From Stichopus chloronotus (taxonomy: Eukaryota > Echinodermata > Holothuroidea > Aspidochirotida > Stichopodidae): a DNA stretch of 64,000 nt. The notes under the pieces were generated by a model, which was not told where the DNA came from, searched no databases, and worked only from the letters and a program-made list of their open reading frames with translations. How positions within the stretch are numbered: the first letter of the stretch is position 1; the number at the start of each line of letters is the position of its first letter. Location: positions 1,364,001-1,428,000 of the forward strand of contig CM037835.1 in assembly GCA_021234535.1 (NCBI GenBank), in the 5' to 3' direction. Below, in pieces: positions 1 through 12,520 of this stretch. Position numbers and translations under genes: made by a program.

Positions 1-52
1 TATATATGTATACATATATATATATGTATATATATGTATATATATATATGGT
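1..52. repeat. AT-rich TATATG microsatellite at window edge
   Basis: Alternating tatatg/tatata units run from the first base of the window to about position 50. This is simple sequence with no coding potential. Confidence 0.9.
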
Positions 53-130
53 ATTTACCTGTGTCGCTTATCGAGCTGTGTGGCTTATCAATACGATGTA
101 TCGTATGTTGTAGAGGAAACCTTGGCATTG

Positions 131-364
131 TTTAAAACCAATGAGTCACCCCCATAGCTCAAATTCTCCCAATCACTTGTTCCCCCCAGCCTTTCTAAAA
201 CTCCTCTACATGTATAATCATAACAATGGGCCCCTGTGTTTTGCAGTGAATTACCAGCTACTCCGCGTCTTTCGAATTTGCCGTCAGTCACAGAGCAGAA
301 CCAATTGATAATTTTGCTTACCCCTAACCAAAATGTAGCTTGGGTGATGGCTGAAAGCCTTTAA
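131..364 (+). mobile_element. MITE family A, copy 1 (diverged)
   Basis: Shares an ordered run of blocks with the copies near 45.3 kb and 47 kb: CAAATTCTCCCAA, CTCCTCTACATGTATAATCA, CTTTCGAATTTGCCG, an AGAACCA-TTGA-AATTTT block, and the end GGGTGATGGCTGAAAGCCTTTAA. The right end matches the family terminus, while the left terminus is eroded. No coding capacity is seen. It is too diverged to call a target duplication. Non-autonomous DNA transposon identity is inferred from the inverted termini of the better copies. Confidence 0.7.
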
Positions 365-3300
365 TCTATGAGGCTTCCTCGTAGCTGTTGCATCCAATAT
401 TTGTTTAAAAATATTGACAGACAATTTAATGTACTAGGTTTTAAATCACACATATCATAAGGAAAAGAGTAAATTTTGTTTACTGTTTTGGAGGAAACAT
501 GAACGTTTCAGTTTATATTATCTCATCTACAGGCCCTTGTGCAGCTTTTTCAGTGGAGGGGGGGGGGGGGTTGCTTTAACCACAAGTGGAACAGTTTACC
601 CGACAATTATGACCAATAATTTAAAGCTCATATATGTTGCTAACTAAAGCCTACTATCAAAGGCTGAGCGTAACTCCAGATCTCGTAGGGTTGGGGGTTC
701 GTCCTGAACCCCCCTGCATATACGGGTCTGCTCTAATTAACTGCATGAGACTTACATATAATGACGTCATCACGTGTGGTATTGCTAATAAACAAGTTGG
801 GATAAGTTGATTTTTCATGGAGTTTACCTCTATAATTTAACAGGTAAGCGCGCTCATATAGCCTTGTATTAAGGAAATATATAAATCACTGTGTTTTGAA
901 AGCAATTTAAGCAAGTGTTAGTGAAGCAACTATTGATTAGCATAAACTAACGATTTGATAGGCTTTTTTTCATAGGACAACCTACAAGGTAAATAACATA
1001 TGTAACTATCAAAATACTTTCAAATCCTCAAGGATTTCTAGCTTATATGCATCCCAATACCAAAATAATCTCAATCCACTTAAACAAAAGTGGTTGGAAC
1101 ATGTAAGGTAGAATTTCTATTTGCTACTTGCGTTTGTTCAATCGCTAATGGGTCAAATTGATTGTAGAATTTCTAAGAAAAGAGATGGACTTGAAAGATA
1201 TAGTAACTGCGCAGGAACTGTGGCTTCATTTCAATCTAAACATTTTCAAATTTTTTTAGGTAAGGACTTCTGTGAGGAAAAACTGAACATATGTCTATAC
1301 TGTAATACCATCAAATTGTCACCTCATTTTCCTCTCGCCCCCCCCCCCCCCCCTCTCTCTGCTTTCCTCGGGTAGGTCTTGACAGGTTGTTGTGTTGATT
1401 TAAGTACAGTTCATGCTACTAGTCATCACTCAAAACAACAATAACTGTCTAGCTGTTATCGATTAATGACCATTCTTTTGTCATCTGCTGTCTGAAGAAG
1501 CGATATCTATTATTCTAGAACAATGTGAGCAATACTGGTCTCTCAAGTGAAGTGTTCCAGTGGAGCATGACACCATAACTGCCACCTATAGTTCCATGCT
1601 GCAACCAATAAAGAAGAGTTTGACGGGGCGATCGATCCGCGATTCTAGACATAGGCTACACATATATTTTTTTTTTAAATCTGCGCGAACTCCAAAACCG
1701 TCTGGCCTTTAATCAAGATAAAGCCTCTCTCTTTGTATTACAATTGTTATCAAGGAATAAACAATACCAATTGTAAAATATTGATTGAATTAAGGAAACC
1801 TATGACATGACTGTGAGGGGATTACTGTCTTTCTTTTTTATTTGTTCAAACGATGGTTATATAGCTTTTATAAACCCAACGACCGAAGTGTATACTGCAT
1901 TTAATTCCTATAATACACACTGTACAATTGGTATAATGGACCGTATAAAATACCAAATTGAGGTGGAACGGAAGCGATGAGGCGGTTTGTCGTGAAAGTA
2001 ACATTTTGTCCTCCGAAAGTCATCATTCGTTCTGACATTTTAGAATAAGTCTTTAATTGTAACAGCTAGTGAGGATTGTTTACAACCCATCGACAAAACT
2101 GAAGTTACAATAATAACTCAAAGCATGAAATCTGAAGAAGGTTCTCTCAGTGTGGAAGTTGTCCTGACTCTCTTACAATGTTCCATCTGACTTGTTGTTT
2201 GAGGTTGTTTGAGGGTAGTTTGTCCCGCCTTCCTTAAAACTAAGACACTGCAGAAACAAGCTTCAACCAATCTCATTACCTGATATCATACATTTCAAGT
2301 TTTTCCCAGTGACTACAAAGTCCAACAGTGGCAGTACGTTGTGGTATTGTATCATATCGAAAAAGTTTTTTTGAGCTATATGTTTGGTACAAGACTCCGT
2401 AAAGAGTAACAGATTAATGGACAGCTATATATAAGACAATGAATATATTATTAGCTTGAATACATTATTGACTACACTTTTGCTGACAGAAACTATCGAC
2501 TGGTGTTTGTCAATAACGGTCTGGTTCTGATTCAAATTAATTACGTATTCAAAAACATAACTGCGAGATACTTTGAATTTTGTCTAAGAACTTCTACAGA
2601 CTTTGCTTCTTTAGTAAACTTTTAGTTAACACATTAGTAATTTTGTTGTATACTATAAACGTGTTATACATTTTTAAACTAAATAATAATTTAAATAAGG
2701 TACTATTTCATTGCAATCGTTAAATAATAATCATTGGATTCCTGTCTTAGGTAAAGGACATTCATATTTAAAAAAACTCAAAGACATATTTTACCACAAT
2801 CGATCTGACAAAGAACACTTTTGTTTAATAAATACATGATGAACTCGTACATCTATGAGTTTGAATGTTTATTTTGCAAACAAAAGATTTAATTGAGAAC
2901 GAAAGGCGAATTGATAGAACAAGTCGAAATGAAATAACTTTATGAATAATCTAGTCCCCCCCCCCTCCTCCCCGACGTTGATCAGTGATCGATGGAGTAG
3001 GGTGTGGCATACGACTTCCTTTCAAAAATACGGGACGGGAGTTTGTTTTCGAGGTACATGCGAATAATCCTTCTAACTTTAGGGTCGAGACTTTTATGAG
3101 TGTATGCCGTTTGGATGTAATAATGTAAATTCTTAACATTTCCATTGTCTATTCCAAACAAACAATTACAAACAAAATATACACGTTTGTAGGTTTTCGA
3201 GCAGAAGTTACTAAAAATATCCTTCATAAAATGAACAATAGAAAAACATATGACAGGCAGTTACAGTAGTAAGTTAAATGCATGGGAGGGGTACGATATA

Positions 3301-6254
3301 ATTCCCAAACTTCCACATGTTATTATAACGAAAGGCCGGATATGACGTTGGGGCTATATGCATTCCTTTAAACGGTGATGGTTCTTTCATTATGACGTCA
3401 TTTCTCTACTGTTATAATAAACGTCTGATTCCGAAGTTTAATTGAGATCCCTCGACAACACTTCTCCGCCAGAAGTAAAAATACTTGGCTATGACAATAA
3501 GGTTAGTATGACCTGGCGGTATGTGGCCGCACGGGAGTGTTGGGTGAGAACATACGTCACTGAATATTCATGCTATTTAAACAAAGTTGACGTGTTGATA
3601 CCATTTCATTATGGAGAGTATAAACCAGTATCTGTGATTATGTGTGAATAAAATGTTACTATCTGTAAATTGCTGCCACGTACAAAGAGTTGAAAGCGTC
3701 AAAACGTGTCTCTTTGATGAAGTTCTTAGCCCCTTTGTCCCCAGGAGGCCTTATACGATGAACCGTCCAAGTTTACTTCGTGTTACTATTTACTGAATGC
3801 AAACACTTTGAAGTCGAATAGAAACTACATACTTTATTTCTCGTCACTGAGGGAGTAAGAGAGGGAATAGCTCGCAAAAGGGTGAGAATTTCGTAGATAT
3901 TATCCAGTTGTTCTATGTTTACAGAAAACGTTTTAAAACTCGTCGTCATTTTGGTCAATCAGTTTCTTCATTGACTTCCAGGGTAAAAGGTAGCCCCATA
4001 ATCAACTCATGCATGTGTACTTAAAAAGTGACAAAAACTTTGTCTTGCGGAGTTTTTTACAAAAACAAATACACAGAAATGTCTTCCTAATCATCGAGTC
4101 CATGAAAAAAAAAGTTCCATTTGACTGACAATTATTATGAAGAAAAGTCACTGACGTTATGAAGCAACAAATAAAATTTCCATTGTTTGTCAAATTCTTG
4201 TAAATTCACATAAGAGCAAGTATGTACAGGAAACTTGGCAATTGCACTTTTGATATGCTTTAAATCAATGAATCATTACATCATACAAATTATGATGGAA
4301 GGTGATCAATGAAGGAGCTATTTTTCAGATTTATCGTAAATGTTTTACACAAATTCAGTCAAATAAAATATTCTTTATAAAGGGTAAAAAATGTAACTTC
4401 AAGGAGAAGTTAAAGCAATTACCACTTACATGCAATCCGATTTGAAGAAGAAGATATGCAAGAATTTGGTGAGGTGGGTTTGGTACAAAATAATTAAGAC
4501 GTAAAGATAGGAGACTGTGAAAAATATTTTAGTAAATTTTTACTTATGTATTTATCTACCTTTATTTATGCAATTTGATCTTGTTTAATATAACAACCAG
4601 CTTCCTACTCGAATTCTTGAACGATAGGATTATTATTGAATAAAAATGGGTTAGAGGCCATCTGCGCTAGGATATACCACTAATTCTAAAGATGGTGTCG
4701 AAAGATTCGCCATCATTTTTATTCATTTCGTTCTACCTGTCACCTTAATGAATCTTATCTGTAAAGCCTTAAATCCGAAAAGTGCAATGAATTTAAAGTT
4801 CCTGCTTACAGCTAACATGAGGAACGAGGGAAATTTTGAGACAATTAAAAACTTCTTGGAGGGTAACAGGGGTTAATCGATAGTTAAGTAATATAACTTA
4901 TGTTATCTTCTTTTATAACACCAGATACAATGATGACCCTCTGGCGATTTTTCCCCATATTCGATCTTCTGCGTGTGCACAACTAGAGATGAATATTTAA
5001 AGAGAAGGGGGAGATATTGGAAGAGAATGTACGGTTCACTGATAGCCTGAGGGAGTGATTGAATTTTGATTCTAGTACAAAAAGTACTTTGGTTCGATTA
5101 TTAATTTTACTAATTGTTTGGAAAGTTTGGAAATGTTTGGTGCAGATGTATGTGACAGATATATGATTACAGATCTAATCAAGGACCCACTCGGTATAGA
5201 AAACACACATGTGAGGGAACTTAATTCACGCAAGTAAAAGTGATAGATTGAGGTATATATAAACTGAAGGAATGAAAAGTGGTCGACTTTGATTACAACT
5301 CTCCCTTTCAACTCTTCTCGTAATTCCTTACATCGTACCCAGGCTTCCTCTCACAATTCACACATAACCCCTTCACAGTCTCCGTCCCATCAATTGTTAA
5401 ATAAAGTAACAATGCATGAATCGATATATTACAGATATCATCTCTTCATTGTTGTAAAACTATCTCTATATTAAAAATATTTTTGTTCTCCTTTTTTACT
5501 TTTTATTTTTCATTTTTTTTGGGGGGGGGTTAGTTGGATTAATTGATCTTTACTTTAATCTTTGTATCCCAAATATCACCTTTCGCTTATCTCAGGCTAG
5601 TGGAAGATGGCGGAGAAAAGCTCTCTTGATGCAATGTACAGCGTCAAAAAGAGATGTAAAAAGAAATATACGGAAATGTGTTTTAAATGAATGTATTTTG
5701 GATATTTTATTAAAAAGGCAAAAACAGTTTTTAGTTCTAATGGAAGTCTTCGATCTATTTGTCATTCATTTTATCGATTTTTTTTATCAGAGGCGAGAAA
5801 ATGATACCTTTTGCTCGAAATGTCGGTTAACCGATATTAAATCATTAAAACCAGTGATTCATGATCGTTTAAAGAAATATCAATCAGATATTACACGCAT
5901 TCAAACAAATTCATTCTCTGTTTCATGAAAATAGCTTTCCTTCCAATTTTGGTATTTACAGTCTCTTGTTTCTGCTATAAATAAAAAAAAAAAACAGGCA
6001 AAAAAAGCAACTCAACTTGATCTGTAGATAAACAGGGCCATCAGATGAGGTTAACAAACTTGATAATAAGTGGGCCAAGTTACGAGACGATACCAGTTCT
6101 GGACACTGAATATGTGAATATACAAAAGACAGAACACTTCATGCAGATGTATTGTTACTGCAGTAGGCCTACTCACTCCACCCCACCATCCACCCCCTCC
6201 CCCAGAAAAAAAAAACAGAGATACTTAAACAAGATTTAAAATACAGGATTATAC
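365..6254. other. Intergenic or intronic DNA, no supported gene
   Basis: AT-rich with stops in all frames at short intervals. It contains poly(G/C) runs (558-570, 1338-1353, 2956-2965, 5521-5529) and two TGACGTCA palindromes (762-769, 3393-3400). The longest open frame (about 5626-5928, 100 codons, plus strand, Lys- and Phe-rich) has no recognisable domain. If the minus-strand exon at 6259-6824 continues leftward, this block is its first intron. No homeodomain-like exon was found here on the minus strand. Confidence 0.6.
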
Positions 6255-6258
6255 TTAC

Positions 6259-6824
6259 CCTGAACAAGTGGACGAGGCAGTCCAAACGGGCCTGGAGCAC
6301 CATGGTGACCACGTATGGGTCACACTGGGTGGCGTCAAAGGTGTAGAGGCCTGGACCTGACCGAATCCGGGAGGTACAAGCCAGTGATTGTCCATGGAGA
6401 TTCCCGGCTCTCGAATAGCCGTCGGCTTAAGGACAGCCGCCATATCGTTCGTGATCCGTTTTAGGGATCCAGTCGATTGCCTGCCGCTCTTGTGATTATT
6501 ATTAAAGTCCGATCCCTCGTCGTCAAAGATCCCGGGGTGAGATTTGGATCCCTCGCCTAGAATGTTTTGAATTGAGAAAGAGTTGTTCTTGTAGCCAGAT
6601 TCCTCCTCCGGGGAAGATACAGGAGAGCTGCCGTCCGATGACGGGGAATCCGCTAAGTCGTAATCCGTGTCCATCATTTTCGATGAGTCAATAAAGTGGT
6701 TCGGTCCCAGCTGTGTTGCATTCAGATCTGATCGGGATCGCTGATCCATTACCTCAGTAGACGATGATCCTTCAGATAATACTTCCGATTGATCTGATGA
6801 CGTCAGTTGGATAGATTTTTCCAT
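6259..6824 (-). CDS. First coding exon of a probable Eh1-motif (homeobox-type) transcription factor
   Basis: ATG at 6824-6822 opens 188 codons plus 2 nt, ending at a consensus donor (TTCAGG|GTAAGT, GT at 6258-6257). The product is Ser/Pro/Asp-rich and low-complexity. An acidic Ser-rich stretch (residues about 51-75) precedes SFSIQNILGEG, whose FSIQNIL core (83-89) has the form of an Eh1 Groucho-binding motif as found near the N-terminus of HMX/NK-type and Vsx-type homeobox proteins. GC content is higher than in the flanks. The homeodomain itself is not in the window, so the class is inferred from one motif. In the last ~100 nt a second frame is also open, so the tail of the reading frame is less certain. 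The exon continues left past a long intron or out of the window. Confidence 0.55.
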
Positions 6825-8095
6825 TTTTTTTTAAAGAGAGAAAGGTTCGGTTAATTACTAAGATATTTTAAAATTCCGTTTTGGATTTTGTTTCCATGCT
6901 ATCCCCTTTCAGCCCACAATTTTTAATTGTTTTCTACAAAAACGTTTGACCCATGTATTGGCCTACATGCCTCAACACTTATTTAATATTTGTTTGTCTT
7001 CCAAGTAAGACAATTAAAGATTAGAAGGAGAAACGACAAGAAACTTTTGTAAATCAAAGTTTGTAGTCATTACTTAATTGTTGAGAGTAAAAATTCTCGG
7101 CCAATCTCTGCCAAGATCCACGAACCATAAATTGACAAAGACGTCCTATGCAAGCCAAACCCAGTCGTAACTGTATAATTTCGACATGTTTATTGGCACT
7201 GGCTAATATAAGTACCACTCTTAAACTTGCCACAAGGGCAAATGAAGTGAGTCGAGCCATGGCACATGCGCAGAAGCAGTTCTGTATTTTTTTTTCCCGC
7301 TCTCTTTCTTTCTTTTGTGATATAGACCATAAGCTATGCCACAATGCACTGATAAAATTGCTGAATACAGATCAATACGTATAGAGCCCCTTGGCAAGGA
7401 ATTAAGAGGCAAAGTTTTTTTTCTCTCTCTCTCTCGATTACCGGTGCACGTGAAACAGCTATTGAAGTATTTACACAACTAATTAACTCTGATCCATCAC
7501 AAAGGTAGTTGGAATAACGTTATGTTTGAGTTAATGATACCCGGTCTATTAATGTTGTTTTAAAAACACACCCAATTGTTGGTGTGTGCCAGTCAACGGT
7601 ATTCACGTGACCTATATGTGGACACCAATTACAGAGGAAATATATCCCCAGGTGTGTATCAAGTGTCATGTGAAGCTACTGCTAAATATACAGCAGGTAT
7701 TCAGGGATTGCCGTGAATATCATGAGGTAAACATAGTTCAACAAAATATGCAGATTTGGCGGGAAGTAGACCATAACCTGTCAGAGAAAGAGAAGTGCCT
7801 GATTACGTAATCGACTTGACTTCAAAGTATTTTCTTAATTCTGCACTGTTTTAGTTATGTTACATCTGATCGGGAAGACGACCTGCTATGTAAGGTGCTA
7901 ATCACACCCATATAGATATTTTATATTTCTCCGGATACCTGTGCTCACGTCATGATGAAACTCTACATTAAAACACTGCATGTCTACAGTCCACTTACAA
8001 TGTACCATGATACATACTAATGTCAAACGGTACAGCCTGATATTAATATGACCTAAATAAGTTGATATTTGTAAATGCGTTATCACGACTGGCAT
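6825..8095. other. Upstream flank of the Eh1-motif exon, no gene seen
   Basis: AT-rich spacer with a CT-rich run (about 7410-7436) and no open frame that resembles a known protein. A promoter for the minus-strand exon would be expected here, but I see no decisive element. Confidence 0.5.
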
Positions 8096-8770
8096 TTAAG
8101 GTTAATGCGTGTATACTGAAAATTACATGTTTGTAGTAAATTTACATGTTTGTCCTTCCCTTTTTCTTTTATTTTTAAAGGCACACGAGAGGTTGTTCAT
8201 GGACGGAACACGTTTTTCTATAAACTAATAAGGCACTAGCTGCTTTGAAAAGCAACGAGATTGACATAAAAATAGTTCAAAACGAAATCATGTTTGAAAA
8301 TACCGTTCTTATTACAAACGCTGCTATATTGAATATGCAACAGTGCAGATCTCAATGGTGTATCAAAAACATACTGCTGAAGTCGTCGCTCCTTGGTCGG
8401 TATCGGGAATTGCAGTATTTGGTGAAAGGAAGCACTGTATTTACAAATAACGTACAAACTGATCACAACATTGCGACGTCAGTGATCAGTTGTTTTGACG
8501 TATCACTGAATATTCATTATTAGCATATTTCCAATTAACTTGTTCAAAGAAACACAAGGTTGATGTAAATGAACACTGTCAGCCACTACATGATCTTGTT
8601 TTACACTTTTTGTCATTATGTTGAAAGAATTTGAAATCATATGTCAGAATTAACCACCTGAAACCTTTATTTTCCCAAATTGTCTGAATGGTGCAATTAA
8701 AAGACTTCCTTAACGTTTCGACGTGAAATTTCAATGCTTTTACTTTTTGCTTACGCTGCACGCAAGTCAC
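8096..8770 (+). repeat. Dispersed ~650-bp repeat, copy 1
   Basis: Matches 37855-38523 in the same orientation over its length. Shared blocks include TTGAAAAGCAACG-GATTG, GAATATGCAACAGT, TGTATCAAAAACATACT, CGGTATC-GGAATTG, TTTGGTGAAAGGAAGCACTG and CACAACATTGCG. Overlapping open frames of 76-92 codons are not preserved in the other copy, so this is non-coding repeat DNA. No terminal inverted repeats or flanking duplications were recognised. Confidence 0.8.
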
Positions 8771-11700
8771 TTTAAATCCAGTATTGCTGAACAATCTATG
8801 ACCACCGATACTGTTATCAATATGGCGATATTATTTGTTTATAGAAACGCAAAGAAAAAATATTGATATATAGGAAAATAATCGATGTTGTAAGAAAAAG
8901 ACGATATGTTTAAGTAATGTGTTAGAACCACTTATGTGCGGAAACATGTTTGCTTGCTGCGAATGTTATAATCCCCATTTTGTGCCAATCTGGGTTCACA
9001 AACTTTTAATTCGATAAGATTTATAGACCTAATGGTGCAACATGGTGTAACTATGGTATGTATTTGATGCACGTGTGTCCCGACAGATTTATTCAGTATT
9101 TTTGTATAGTTTTACACAGTCTTGATGTAAGCAATTATTAATCATATTGATTTAAGAGTGATGTTAATAACAATTTTATTATAATGTAACACGATACTTT
9201 ACAAAATCAAAACTTAAATTATCTCTCTTTCGTCTGACACGCCCGATGTATGATGTACACCTTTTCTTCATTGTTTTCGTATTCGGCCTAAGTACCGTAT
9301 ATTAACTTCTCAACCCACACATTGTTACATATCGATGGCGTAGACAAAAAACTTAAACAATACCACAGGCGCTCAAAGAAAACATACAGAAACATTCTCT
9401 CTGCATAAATCGTTGCAAAAATGCAATTGTAAAAATGGAAGTTATTTAGCATTATTTCCAAAATTTTCTCCTTTGCAAGCAATACAATCACTTCCAATTA
9501 CAATTCTCACGCAGTTATTTATATTTGATTTGAAGAGCTTATGCTGACACCATAAATTATCATGCAAACATATGAAAAAAAAAATACGTTCTAGTAGATC
9601 ACCATGAAATCCGTAACATTAGAGATCAGCTTTTAATTTAATAAACCCTTCAAGTTATTGTTAGCACTTAATCTGTATGCAATACGATTTTGATATCTTT
9701 TTTTTATTCTCATAGCTTTCTTCGTGAAATGAGCACCTCATATTTGATACTTTACCATGAGTTAAATATTTACATCGAAGCCGTGAATAATACAAAAATA
9801 AATAAAGTAACAAAGACGGTAAACAAATACCACTTTATACGATATGTAAAACAGCTCTCATTTTCCTGTTTTTATTCGAGCCAAACTTGTGTGTAATAGG
9901 GGCACGGAACACATTTAACTCAATGAGGTATATCTTATATTGCTAAGAATAGGGCATATAGCATTACCTAACAAAGCGACGTATTTAACCATAGGGCAAG
10001 AAGTTCATCGATTTTGGAGAGAAAAAAGAAAAAAAAAATACTCTCTTGTCAGAAGGAGAAGCCCGGAGAAATCTTTCTTTCTTTTTAATGAGCTTTCCTT
10101 ATTGTATGGCTACTAGCAAAACTCTGGATATCATTGCAGCGATAAAATCTTTAATTACCTCTAAATACATGCAGATTGTGCACTTTTAAAGTAACTAATG
10201 GTTAGGAAAGAGACACTGGTAAACATTTAAAACCCATTGATAGTTTTACAAGGGCGCCAAGGAGTTGGCCCGGGGGGTATTCAATGTGCATATGTGAACT
10301 CCATGTACAATTTAACATCAATAACTGATCCCATTACATGTTGAATAAAGCACCACCTGCGCGGCGGTTATAACACGGCACTAAAAACAGTCTGTAACTA
10401 GGAAAAGGCCAACGATGTTTGCTGCCCTCCATTTGGTAGCTCTACTGGTGTTTTTTTTTTTCTTTTTTATTTCTGTTCTTTGGCTTAAGGGTTTTACATT
10501 TTGAGTTGTGCCCAGAGAATCACATTAGTATGTCCGCTGCTTTCGATGTGCAGCAGAAAATGAAAACGTAGAGTAAGCTATTTCCAAAATACAGTGATAC
10601 GGTGCAGCATTGCAAGAGGCCGGGCAAAGGATCTTAGTATACTGGTTTACATATCATGAATTACAATGTGTAAATTATTACTTACTGATTTTTGCTTAGC
10701 TGTATATTTGCAATTCGACGGATGAGAATGATGTGGGTGTGTATGTATGTGTGTGTGTGGGGGGGGGGGGGGGTGGGGGTGGGGGGGGAGGATACCTCGT
10801 AGGGGTAAGAAGGCGCAAGAAGACAGAAATCAGGTTAGTGTCTCAGTGTGGCAGCCCAAACTTTCCTTAAAGTTAAACTTAGTTGTATTTCACCTGTTCA
10901 TATTACTCGTTTACTTTTATCTCAACAAGAGTAACAAGTCTTCAGAGTCGAGCAAATATAAGGTGGATGGGCTAGGGCGCAAGTACCTGAAGGGGATGGG
11001 AAAATTTGGGCACCAGTATCTTTACGGAGTTCAGCCGTTTATTTTCACCGAAACTTAAATGCCCTGAGAGCGCGTAGGAGGCTACCGCAACGAAGGGCAC
11101 GATGGCTGTAGCTGAGGCGGTACCGACTCAGTGAAGGTTAGGTGAAGCTGTCCCGATGATCCACCAGTTGAGAATCATTCATCGTTACCTTGAAATAAAG
11201 CTAAGTTTAAGGGTATCGGTGTAATCAACAGTGCGTGGTGCTATTTTGATATCTTCTGAAGCTTAATGACCGTGTATGAGGTACAATGCTACTAATTGTT
11301 CATTTTTTCCTCTACTTTATTTTTAAACAATAATTTCAACCTTTCTTGATACACTGACAAGTTTGTGAGGACTATCTTATGTATATATTACCCATGCAAA
11401 TAACTAATAGCCGTGTCAGGGCACATACTTGTCCGTTTCATCTTAAGTTGAGGGATATAATTTTTGAACAATGCTGATGTCTCTGCTTTTAATTCTCAAA
11501 TGGCTTTATTTCTGACAAAATTTCAAGACATAAACAAGTAGTTAAAGTAGGACGTAAGAGTGAGACCTATTGCGACATAAGATAGTTAAAATGATGTTCA
11601 TGGTTATCTTTCCTGCTTTGAATGGGTACATTTTATTTTTCTTTTTAATTCGGGTATTGAGCACCCTATAAGTTACTGATTACAATCTGCTGCGTGTCAC

Positions 11701-12017
11701 TGTGCCTATTTTGTCAACAAAGTATTTGATTCGTCCAAGCAAATTATGCGAATGTAAGGAATTATTGTTATACGAACGAGATTTAAACCAATCAGCCAAA
11801 ATAAAAAATAAGCCAATCGTTATAAGGATTTCGTTTAGCACAGAGGTTAGGTTCGTGCGAATGACAGAGGTAATTCGACCCTTGTTGGTGCGAGTAAGTT
11901 TCATCCTTACTATTTTGTCGTTTCACTTCACTACTGAAGACACACTCGCAGACGGTTTGTGCTTTGTCATGAGCCATCTGGCAGGAAGGTTCTGTACCTT
12001 TTCATTACCAGTCTACA
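8771..12017. other. Intergenic DNA, no supported gene
   Basis: AT-rich with homopolymer runs, a GT/G-rich tract around 10737-10789 (G15 at 10759-10773), and short unrecognised open frames. From about 11700 the frames leading into the LINE remnant at 12018 may be further decayed retroelement sequence. Confidence 0.5.
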
Positions 12018-12520
12018 AAATGATAATAAGGCTAAGATGCTCTTGAACTTCGAAATCAGGACTGACAGAGTAATAACAGCTCGTAGACCTGATCTGGTAA
12101 ATAAACACAAAAGAAAACACAGGGACTTGATTATAGATGTAGCAATACCCAACGACTCAAACATAGTCAAGAAGGAAGATGAAAAGATAGACTAGTAACA
12201 AGACTTGAAACTAGAAATACAGAGACTTGTGAAACATCAATGCAAGGGTAGGCTAATCGCAGTAGTGATCGGTGCACTCGGAGCAAACACCAAGAGGCAC
12301 CTATAAAACACCCCCATGATAAGCACAAAGTGCAACAACTCACAAAGACAGCACTATTAGCTAGGCACTGTTCAGGATACTCGATCTCCCAGAGTCCGGA
12401 TAGGACTTCGAGATCAGTCAAACACATACCAACATAGAAGTTGAGACAGAACAAGAAATACTAATAATGATAATAATCATAATAATAATGATAATAATAG
12501 GTCTTACATAGCGCTAAATC
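12018..12520 (+). pseudogene. Decayed non-LTR retrotransposon 3' end
   Basis: Translates to FEIRTDRVITARRPDLV followed by a DLIIDVAIPND-type block and a VVIGALGANTK block. This is the conserved C-terminal signature of a LINE-type polyprotein seen in many marine invertebrates. In-frame TAG TAA at about 12193-12198 replace the usual Lys-Tyr before QDLKLE, and another stop follows the TKRHL segment, so it is dead. It ends in an AAT/GAT-rich tail (about 12460-12500), like the 3' microsatellite tails of such elements. The clade cannot be fixed from this fragment. Confidence 0.75.

Noticed and set aside
5626..5928. 100-codon plus-strand frame
   Set aside because: No recognisable domain, AT-driven Lys/Phe/Ile composition, no splice or promoter support and a stop-rich neighbourhood.
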